Below are positions 1 through 4,672 of a stretch of 5,988 bases of DNA, piece after piece. The position numbers and the translations under genes are program-made. Origin of the DNA: OMOG01 sp041485845 (GTDB lineage Bacteria; Acidobacteriota; Terriglobia; Bryobacterales; Bryobacteraceae); the NCBI GenBank assembly GCA_041485845.1, contig JBGPKH010000567.1, positions 1-5,988 on the forward strand, written 5' to 3'. The notes beneath the pieces are model-generated. The model made no database searches and was not told where the DNA came from. It saw only the letters and a program-made list of their open reading frames with translations. Position 1 is the stretch's first letter. Every line of letters starts with the position of its first letter.

Positions 1-94
1 GCAAACTCACCCTTCCTATGAACGAGGACGGCCGTCCTCGCGTTGGCTCCGCGGTGAGATCTGGTTACTGTCCAGGTTATTCTTCCGTGACGCC
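1..94. other. left-edge non-coding stretch
   Basis: This stretch lies downstream of the deformylase stop codon. I see no gene in it that I can support. It holds the 18-bp palindrome described separately. Near the left edge the minus strand reads AGGAAGG (bases 11-17) followed by about 10 bases to the window end, which could be a ribosome binding site for a leftward gene starting just outside the window. That is a guess. Confidence 0.4.
23..40. repeat. perfect 18-bp palindrome
   Basis: The sequence CGAGGACGGCCGTCCTCG equals its own reverse complement. It lies 54 bp beyond the deformylase stop codon. As RNA it could fold as a 7-bp stem with a GGCC loop, but no T-run follows on either strand, so it is a poor intrinsic terminator. 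A dimeric protein-binding site is the other reading. The symmetry is seen directly; the function is unknown. Confidence 0.5.
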
Positions 95-625
95 TTAGGG
101 TGCGGCGGCCGGGGTGGCGGCTGCGTACCGGCGCTCGTATTCCTCCCTCGTGCAGAAACTGTTGCGGTCGATCGCCCGATCGACCGCCAGCACGCCGTCG
201 AGATGGTCCATCTCGTGTTGCAGGAGCTCCGAGAATGCTCCGTCCGCTTCCAGTCGAACGGCCGCGCCGTTGTCGTCCTCGTAGCGGATGCGCACCGCCT
301 CCGCGCGCTCCAACCACACCAGCAGATTCGGAAACGAGAAGCAGTCGTCCCACAGGCAAAACTTTCGCTCGCTTTGGAATTCGTACGCCGGGTTGCGGAG
401 CTGGTAGGCACGGCCCTCCAGTTCGATATATATTAGTCGTTTCGGCTCGCCAATCTGCACCGCGCTGATGCCGCGTCCGAAGCCGTGAGTGCGCTGGAAT
501 TCGTGCAGCGTGTCACGGAGATCCTCGAAAACCGGCGCGGCTTCCGAGGCCGTGGCGGCGGTGGAGACGGCCCGAAGGAGCGGGTCGCCCAGTTGAATGA
601 TCGGGCGGGCTGCCATGCTGACCAT
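95..625 (-). CDS. def: peptide deformylase (divergent subfamily)
   Basis: A metal-dependent hydrolase that removes the N-terminal formyl group from new proteins in the cytoplasm. All three deformylase motifs are visible, numbered from the ATG at 625: motif I GRGISAVQ (residues 50-57, with the catalytic Gln), motif II DDCFS in place of the usual EGCLS (metal ligand Cys95), and motif III HEMDH (metal ligands His137 and His141, catalytic Glu138). The N-terminus RPIIQLGDPLLR is typical of the family. Motif II is embedded in LWDDCFSFPN, the mark of a divergent subgroup, so this may be a second deformylase rather than the housekeeping one. The protein is 176 residues, normal for the family. The start is uncertain: ATG 625, ATG 616 and TTG 655 share the frame and none has a good ribosome binding site; 616 would begin MAARPIIQ. 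The stop is TAA. It diverges from the CPBP protease gene. Confidence 0.9.
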   Translation of the reverse strand: MVSMAARPIIQLGDPLLRAVSTAATASEAAPVFEDLRDTLHEFQRTHGFGRGISAVQIGEPKRLIYIELEGRAYQLRNPAYEFQSERKFCLWDDCFSFPNLLVWLERAEAVRIRYEDDNGAAVRLEADGAFSELLQHEMDHLDGVLAVDRAIDRNSFCTREEYERRYAAATPAAAP

Positions 626-689
626 GAAGATACCAGCGGTGGGGCTGGCGGTCAATGCCGCCGGCCTTTGGAACTGTCACCTCAGTACA

Positions 690-781
690 CCCCCCGAATC
701 CCACTCCCTTACGGTCGTGGCTCCGTACGGAGCCGCGCGCGTCAGCAAGCCGTCTGGCAATCCGAGACCGAACTCGCGAAA
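690..781. repeat. possible dispersed intergenic repeat with palindromic hairpin
   Basis: The core at 719-734 is a perfect 16-bp palindrome, GGCTCCGTACGGAGCC. It extends to a 9-bp stem (716-737) with one G-T pair and a GTAC loop. It sits in a segment (CTCCCTTACGGTCGTGGC before it, GCGCGCGTCAGCAAGC after it) whose accidental translation contains YGRGSV and SRARQQA. From memory, that peptide recurs in spurious ORFs of Solibacter-like genomes, which suggests a REP-like dispersed element. The palindrome is seen directly; the repeat family is an inference, the outer limits are approximate, and only one copy lies in this window. Confidence 0.4.
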
Positions 782-793
782 CCGTGTACTTGG

Positions 794-817
794 CCGGCAG
801 CGTGAACTGCCGGTTTT
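794..817 (+). terminator. terminator-like hairpin or attenuator upstream of the CPBP gene
   Basis: CCGGCAG (794-800) and CTGCCGG (807-813) form a perfect 7-bp stem around the 6-base loop CGTGAA, directly followed by TTTT (814-817). This is the shape of a short intrinsic terminator reading rightward. No rightward gene ends upstream of it, so it would be a leader attenuator for the gene starting at 856, part of a repeat, or a chance structure. The T-run is short, which weakens the terminator reading. Confidence 0.3.
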
Positions 818-824
818 CGAGCGG

Positions 825-853
825 CCCCAGACCGGCCCCGAGGCCCGCCCCCC
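825..853 (-). other. potential G-quadruplex on the minus strand
   Basis: The plus strand has four C-runs (825-828, 836-839, 844-846 and 848-853) separated by 7, 4 and 1 bases. The minus strand therefore satisfies the G3+N1-7 rule for an intramolecular quadruplex. The tract ends two bases before the proposed ATG at 856, on the template strand of that gene. Whether it folds in the cell is unknown. Confidence 0.4.
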
Positions 854-855
854 GT

Positions 856-1731
856 ATGCGTAAAGACCCGCTGCGCCTGTTCCTTCACGTGGGCGTTTAC
901 GTGGTGCTCTATTTCCTCACCGCGCTGGTATTCGGCCAGGTGCTGCTATGGCTCGGTGGATACCTCGCCGGCAACGTGGGGGCGGTCCTGTTTTCGGCCT
1001 TCTCCGCCAATTGGCTGGCGCTGCGCATTTACGAGAACCGGCGCGTGATCGATCTGGGGCTGTGGTGGAACCGCGCGACGATGGAGAACCTCGCCTGGGG
1101 CATCATCGGCGGCGCCGGCTCAGCCTGCCTGGTGTTGTTGCCGCCGCTCATCGTGGGCGCGGCCCACATGGTTCGCACGCCCGCCGAGAGTTCCTCCGCC
1201 GGCGCCGTCATCTTCGTGATCGCTTTGCTCGCCGCGGGTTCCGGCGGCGAGGAGCTCTTCTTCCGCGGGTACGGCTTTCAGATCCTGCTGGCGGCCCTGG
1301 GGCCCTACGCCACGATCATTCCGGTAGGCGTCATTTTTGCGCTGATGCACAGTTCCAACCCTAATGCCAGTTGGTTCGGGATCGCCAACACCGCGGGCTT
1401 CGGCATCCTGTTCGGTTACGCCTACCTGCGCAGCCGCGACCTCTGGCTGCCCATCGGTCTGCACTTCGGCTGGAATTTGACATTCCCCCTCTTCGGGGTG
1501 AACCTCAGCGGGCTTAGAATAAATATGACGGGCTACGAGATGTTGTGGACCGCCGGCGGGTTGTGGAGCGGAGGCGACTACGGCCCGGAAGCCAGCGTTC
1601 TGACTTCCGCGGCGCTCCTGCTTCTGTTCGCTCTCGTGCGGAAAGCGCCCATTCGCCGGCAATCCTCGCCGCTCACCGGCCCGCCCGCGGAGAGTGAAAC
1701 ATGCGATCCCTCGCCGTCATTGCCGTCCTGA
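856..1731 (+). CDS. CPBP family intramembrane glutamic endopeptidase
   Basis: An integral membrane protease of the CPBP family (CAAX prenyl protease 2/Rce1-like, the old 'Abi' domain). Bacterial members cleave unknown substrates within the membrane. The 291-residue protein has about eight hydrophobic segments, near residues 8-34, 38-57, 78-104, 114-130, 150-164, 175-191, 196-215 and 247-262. The three family motifs are present: EELFFR (132-137, catalytic glutamates and Arg), FALMH (161-165) and HFGWN (203-207). All expected active-site residues are kept, so it looks active. The frame is open upstream to 655, but that part is Pro/Arg-rich and non-membrane-like, so I chose the ATG at 856, where a typical N-terminus (MRKDPLRLFLHVGVYV) begins. 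Only a weak GAGG lies 12 bases ahead. The polar C-terminal tail overlaps the next gene by 31 bp, so the two are probably cotranscribed. The natural substrate cannot be told from the sequence. Confidence 0.88.
   Translation: MRKDPLRLFLHVGVYVVLYFLTALVFGQVLLWLGGYLAGNVGAVLFSAFSANWLALRIYENRRVIDLGLWWNRATMENLAWGIIGGAGSACLVLLPPLIVGAAHMVRTPAESSSAGAVIFVIALLAAGSGGEELFFRGYGFQILLAALGPYATIIPVGVIFALMHSSNPNASWFGIANTAGFGILFGYAYLRSRDLWLPIGLHFGWNLTFPLFGVNLSGLRINMTGYEMLWTAGGLWSGGDYGPEASVLTSAALLLLFALVRKAPIRRQSSPLTGPPAESETCDPSPSLPS
1689..1694 (+). promoter_or_regulatory. ribosome binding site of the secreted protein gene
   Basis: GGAGAG lies six bases before the ATG at 1701. It is inside the 3' end of the CPBP reading frame and fixes the start of the downstream gene, which therefore begins before the CPBP stop codon. 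Confidence 0.6.
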
Positions 1732-2486
1732 GCCTGTTGCCGCCGCTGGCGATCGCCGACAAGCTCGGTTTCGAGGACCGCGTGGAGCTGACCCGCGGCC
1801 TGATGGCCGAATACTGCACCGCCAAGGTGCTGCTCCCCCGCTCCAAGAAAGCGTTGGAGTTCGATTCCAACGGCGCCTACGACAAGAAGCAATGGGGGCA
1901 GATCGCCAAGGAAAGCGGTCCGGCCGCGCGCACCGGCGACAACGTGCAGGTCACCAAAATCTCCATCGAGAGCGACCGCATCGTCCTCGAGATCAACGGC
2001 GGTTTCAAGGGTGGTCGCAAGTGGTATCAGGGTGTCCAGGTCGGGGTGAACGGCGGACAATCGGTGCCCATCGGCAATAACGACAGCAACGCGCCCGGCG
2101 GCACTTCCATCGCCATTCTCTTCCACAAGCCGCTGGAACCCATCAAGGCGTCCGAGATCAAGAAAATGCTGGCGCCGGTCCTGGACTTCGAGAAGCACAG
2201 CGTCACCGAGATTTATTCCGAGACGCTGCCGCCGGAAGTGCAGCAGGCCATCAAGGAGAAGCGCGCGCGCGAAGGCATGAACCACGAGCAGGTGGTCATG
2301 GCGCTGGGCCGTCCCGAGCACAAGTCTCGCGAGACCAAAGACGGCATGGAACTGGAGGATTGGGTCTACGGAAAGGCCCCCGGCAAAATCACCTTCGTGA
2401 CCTTCAACGGCGACAAGGTCATCAAGGTTAAAGAAATGTACGCGGGGCTGGGTACCCAGGTGGGAAATCCGCCCGTAGTCCGATAG
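1701..2486 (+). CDS. secreted protein with C-terminal BamE/SmpA-like domain
   Basis: A predicted exported protein of 261 residues. A clear signal peptide occupies residues 1-19 (MR, hydrophobic core LAVIAVLSLLPPLAIA, likely cut after Ala19). There is no lipobox cysteine, so it should be periplasmic rather than a lipoprotein. Residues 30-180 form a mixed region I cannot assign, with a Gly/Asn-rich stretch (100-133). Residues about 186-247 resemble the SmpA/OmlA/BamE fold: EGMNHEQVVMALGRP, then EDWVYG, then a closing strand TFVTFNGDKVIKV. In BamE that fold supports outer-membrane protein assembly; similar domains occur in many unrelated exported proteins, so the same job cannot be assumed. A lysine- and glutamate-rich helix (about 176-192) links the halves. 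The start is supported by GGAGAG at 1689-1694. The first 31 bp overlap the CPBP protease gene, suggesting coupled expression. It converges on the next gene with 3 bp between stops. Confidence 0.8.
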   Translation: MRSLAVIAVLSLLPPLAIADKLGFEDRVELTRGLMAEYCTAKVLLPRSKKALEFDSNGAYDKKQWGQIAKESGPAARTGDNVQVTKISIESDRIVLEINGGFKGGRKWYQGVQVGVNGGQSVPIGNNDSNAPGGTSIAILFHKPLEPIKASEIKKMLAPVLDFEKHSVTEIYSETLPPEVQQAIKEKRAREGMNHEQVVMALGRPEHKSRETKDGMELEDWVYGKAPGKITFVTFNGDKVIKVKEMYAGLGTQVGNPPVVR

Positions 2487-2489
2487 CCG

Positions 2490-2789
2490 CTACACCCCCG
2501 CGGAATTGGTCTCCTCGTAAGGAAACCGGTTGATCGCGCGAACGCACTCGGAAAGCGCCTCCAGCATCGTCTTACCCCAGCCGCACGGTGTGAAGGGCGC
2601 GGTGCGCTGGTTGGTCTGCTTGTCCGACTGCGCGAAGAAGTGCATGGTCGGTTCCCTCGGCGTGATGTACTCCTTCACGGTAATGATGAACTCGACTTCT
2701 CCGCCGGGCTGGATTTTCTTGATGGAGAACAGATGCACTTGCGCCAGTTCCTGCGACGGATCGGTTTGGGCGAAGCCCCACTCTTTCAT
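2490..2789 (-). CDS. conserved-looking hypothetical protein, 99 residues
   Basis: I do not recognise this family. The 99-residue protein has no signal peptide and no membrane segment. It appears to be a small soluble alpha/beta protein: beta-rich residues 17-52 (HLFSIKKIQPGGEVEFIITV and onward), a polar stretch rich in Gln and Thr (53-66), the turn PCGWGK (68-73) and a helix, TMLEALSECVRAINRF (74-89). Two cysteines (69 and 82) are present. The start is well supported: GGGAG at 2798-2802 on the minus strand lies 8 bases before the ATG. It is the last gene of the leftward set, 34 bp after the UvrC-like stop codon, with a tiny ORF bridging that gap. This position suggests co-expression with the UvrC-like gene, but no function follows from that. 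Confidence 0.75.
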   Translation of the reverse strand: MKEWGFAQTDPSQELAQVHLFSIKKIQPGGEVEFIITVKEYITPREPTMHFFAQSDKQTNQRTAPFTPCGWGKTMLEALSECVRAINRFPYEETNSAGV

Positions 2790-2824
2790 TCGGCAATCTC
2801 CCGGTATCCCATGGAAAAGACCAT
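2786..2824 (-). other. possible 12-codon bridging ORF
   Basis: The 34-bp gap between the UvrC-like gene and the 99-residue gene is spanned by an ORF reading MVFSMGYREIAE. Its ATG shares a base with the UvrC-like stop (TAATG, 2822-2826) and its TGA overlaps the next ATG (AATGA, 2786-2790). An AGGG lies about 7 bases ahead of its ATG. Ribosomes could be passed from one gene to the next through it. The geometry is seen directly; whether it is translated is unknown, and chance is quite possible for 12 codons. Confidence 0.25.
2798..2802 (-). promoter_or_regulatory. ribosome binding site of the 99-residue gene
   Basis: On the minus strand GGGAG precedes the ATG at 2789 by 8 bases. It is the clearest Shine-Dalgarno in the leftward gene set and supports independent initiation of the last gene in addition to any coupling. 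Confidence 0.55.
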
Positions 2825-3936
2825 TATAGCCCTGCCTCGCGCCGCGCCACGCGCGAAACTGCGTGTACCAGCTTGCGATACGGGATGTCGTCGTAGCTGT
2901 CGAAGCTCAGCCACTCGCCGTCGCGCCAGGTCGAGTAGTACCAGCGGGCCAGCAATGCCAGGTACTCCTGGCGCTCGCGTATGGTCAGTTTGCGCGGCGT
3001 AACGGCGCCAAAGGTCTCGCGTAGCTTGCGGTCGAGCGACACCGGCTTGCCTTCCTGTACCTCGAAGCCGAAGCGTTGGGGCTCCTGCCAGTTGCCTTCC
3101 CGGACGAACCACATCTCGACGGCGTCGGGCGCCAGCGACCGCGTGATCGCCACCCCATTGAGACGATCGGCATCGCGCGCCAATTCGTCGCGCAACTTCA
3201 GCACCTCCTGAACCTTTTCGTATCGCTTGTGCTGGCGGGCGGCATCCTCGAACATCATTTCCTCGCTCAGGCGGTCGCGGGAGTGCCCGATCGCCTCCAG
3301 CAGCGAACGGCCGCCGGTGCGCAGAAATTCCGTGACGCGCGCCACCTCGTGGCCGTACTCGGCCGCTCCGACCACCTGCTGGCACGGCCGCAGGCACATG
3401 CCCATCTCCCCATAGATGCAACCCGGGTGCTCGGGCGAAGGGACCAGGTCTTCCTGGCAGCGCCGCATCTGAAACAGGTCGAGGCACTGGCTTTCAAAGC
3501 GCTCCGCCGACGCGCGGGAGCGGAAGGGGCCGAAATACAGGCCGGCGCCCCGCGTCAGGTGGGTGGTGATCTGGCTGCGAGGGAACTCGTTGTTGAGGAC
3601 GATCTTCACGTAGGGCGGCATGCGCAGCTTCAGCAGTTCCAGGTAGGTTTCCGGAAAATGACGGCGCGCCTGTTCGTAGAGGACCACGCCCGATTCGAAG
3701 GCCGAGCCCGTGAGGCGGTATTCGATGCGCCGCACCGTGTGACGCAGGTTCAGCAGCCGCGAAGGCTTCTCGCGTTGCTTCAGAAGCCGGAGCAGGCGGC
3801 GCCGCAGCACGGCGGTCCTGGAGAGATACGGATCGCCCTCGCGGGGCCACAGCGCGAAAACCGCCGGGCTGTTGGGCAACGCCTCGATCGCCGCGTCGAG
3901 CAGCGCGAGGTCGTCCGCGATTTCGATAGCCGTCAT
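2824..3936 (-). CDS. UvrC-like protein, degenerate GIY-YIG, Cys cluster and UVR motif, no full C-terminal nuclease
   Basis: A 370-residue homologue of the N-terminal half of excinuclease subunit UvrC (about 600 residues), the dual nuclease of nucleotide excision repair. Numbering is from the ATG at 3936. Residues about 19-100 match the GIY-YIG domain, but the signature is broken: GVY reads AVF (25-27), YVG reads YLS (37-39) and the catalytic Glu position appears to be Leu86, while Tyr37 and Arg47 remain. YFGPF (134-138) leads into a cysteine cluster, C160, C173, C181 and C185, spaced 13, 8 and 4; the equivalent cysteines of E. coli UvrC have been reported to bind an iron-sulfur cluster. A UVR-type helix (about 224-247, LSEEMMFEDAARQHKRYEKV) could contact UvrB. 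Residues 250-370 are not a complete RNase H nuclease and lack helix-hairpin-helix repeats. The start overlaps the upstream stop (TGATG); GTG 3939 is the alternative. It is probably not the cell's main UvrC and is likely a paralogue that lost its nuclease activity. Confidence 0.82.
   Translation of the reverse strand: MTAIEIADDLALLDAAIEALPNSPAVFALWPREGDPYLSRTAVLRRRLLRLLKQREKPSRLLNLRHTVRRIEYRLTGSAFESGVVLYEQARRHFPETYLELLKLRMPPYVKIVLNNEFPRSQITTHLTRGAGLYFGPFRSRASAERFESQCLDLFQMRRCQEDLVPSPEHPGCIYGEMGMCLRPCQQVVGAAEYGHEVARVTEFLRTGGRSLLEAIGHSRDRLSEEMMFEDAARQHKRYEKVQEVLKLRDELARDADRLNGVAITRSLAPDAVEMWFVREGNWQEPQRFGFEVQEGKPVSLDRKLRETFGAVTPRKLTIRERQEYLALLARWYYSTWRDGEWLSFDSYDDIPYRKLVHAVSRVARREAGL
3382..3459 (-). 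other. UvrC-type four-cysteine cluster
   Basis: This segment of the UvrC-like gene encodes C160, C173, C181 and C185 in the context RRC ... GC ... MC.RPC. The spacing resembles UvrC of E. coli (12, 8 and 4 residues, from memory), where these cysteines have been reported to hold a 4Fe-4S cluster. Metal binding in this protein is an inference. Confidence 0.6.
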
Positions 3937-4658
3937 CACCGGTACAGCCGCGGGTATTCTTCGCGAGTCGCGGGCCGAACCCGGGCAACTCCGAGGTTGT
4001 CGAGGACCTGCGCCCGCCTTCCCATTCCCACCAGCGCCACCGCCATCCCCGGCGTGGCTCGCGGGAACGGAATGGCGCGCTGGGCATCCGTAGCCAGACC
4101 CGGCAGGATTGCGCGTGCGGCGTTGGCCCCCGCCGTGATTCCCAGCCGTTCCGCCGCTGAAGAGCGCTCTCGGGTTGGCCAGCGACGGCTTCCCTCCTCG
4201 ACAGATTGAACGGGAGTTGGATGATGCGGAAGTGGCGCCCGGCGCCGCCCGCGAGCGTCCTTCTTACGAAACCTGTCCCAGGTGGCGGCGACGTGCCAGC
4301 GGATCTTCTGATGGTCAACCAGCCTTTCCATCTGCGCGAAAGCGCGGCGGATCCGCCCTTCGAATTCGCACCGCGTTCGGAACCGCGGCGCGAGCGAGTG
4401 CATGTTGCCCACCGCGCCCGGAGTCAGAAAGCCTGCCTTGGTGCAGACGACCGTCTCTTCCCGCTGGAGATGCGCGAGTGCCGCGGCGATCAGCGCCTCG
4501 GTGTAAGCGCGGTCCGCGGAATCGGTGGCGGCTCCCAGGTAAGTGCCGATTCCCAGGCTGGAGACGCTGAGGCCGAAGACCGTGCGATAGAAGCCGGCGG
4601 CCTGGTATTCGGGGCGGCGGGCGGCGTATCGGGCCGTGGCTTCGGGGGTGGCGTACAT
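3936..4658 (-). pseudogene. decayed aldo/keto reductase
   Basis: Remnant of an NAD(P)H-dependent aldo/keto reductase. Recognisable pieces are FGLSVSSLGIGTYLGAATD (residues 28-46), VVCTKAGFLTPGAV (70-83), FEGRIRRAFAQMERLVD (99-115), KIRW..AATWD.FRKK (118-133), and LPGLATDAQRAI followed by GMAVALVGMGRR (185-215). The 240 codons compare with roughly 320-350 in intact relatives. Internal deletions fall after residue 59, near 83-85, near 93-97 and near 179-184. The first removes the segment carrying the catalytic Asp and Tyr, and the third removes the segment with the catalytic His; only Lys74 of the tetrad remains. Codons of about 4157-4259 are out of frame: the neighbouring frame there reads HFRIIQLPFNL (4202-4234), a family motif, before the original frame resumes. 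Enzyme activity is very unlikely. It starts 7 bp after thrS, and its TGA overlaps the start of the UvrC-like gene. A degraded but still translated protein is the alternative. Confidence 0.75.
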
Positions 4659-4663
4659 GCCCG

Positions 4664-4672
4664 CCCTACTCC
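4664..4672 (-). promoter_or_regulatory. ribosome binding site overlapping the thrS stop codon
   Basis: On the minus strand GGAGTAGGG runs across the thrS TAG (4666-4668) and ends 5 bases before the ATG at 4658. It indicates that translation of the aldo/keto reductase remnant restarts right after thrS, and that a normal start signal has survived in the decayed gene. Confidence 0.5.

Larger units (their letters stand above)
626..855. other. structured divergent intergenic region
   Basis: This 230-bp gap separates the starts of the deformylase (leftward) and the CPBP protease (rightward), so promoters for both should lie here. I could not identify convincing -35/-10 pairs. Several frames are open through it, but the translated peptides are low-complexity (Pro/Arg/Ser) and match no family I know. 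It contains the palindromic hairpin at 716-737, the hairpin with a T-tract at 794-817 and the C-rich tract at 825-853, all listed separately. Confidence 0.6.

Noticed and set aside
18..98. Small rightward ORF of 26 codons
   Set aside because: It has no ribosome binding site, crosses the palindrome, runs into the deformylase stop and resembles no known peptide.
424..436. AT-rich ATATATATTA tract in a GC-rich region
   Set aside because: It is explained by codons for Leu-Ile-Tyr-Ile within the deformylase, though CTA and ATA are likely rare codons here.
655..855. N-terminal extension of the CPBP protease by 67 codons
   Set aside because: The extension is Pro/Arg/Ser-rich, crosses the palindrome, hairpin and C-rich tract, and precedes a normal membrane-protein N-terminus at 856.
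1477..1520. Promoter-like TTGACA (1477-1482) and TAGAAT (1515-1520)
   Set aside because: The spacing is 32 bases instead of about 17, and both lie inside the CPBP coding sequence.
1578..2321. Leftward open frame of 247 codons
   Set aside because: It is antisense to the CPBP protease and secreted protein genes, which both have clear family features; its composition is that of a shadow frame.
3076..4209. Long rightward open frame of 377 codons
   Set aside because: It is antisense to the UvrC-like gene and the reductase remnant, has an Arg/Ala/Gln-rich composition typical of antisense frames in GC-rich DNA, and no recognisable domain.
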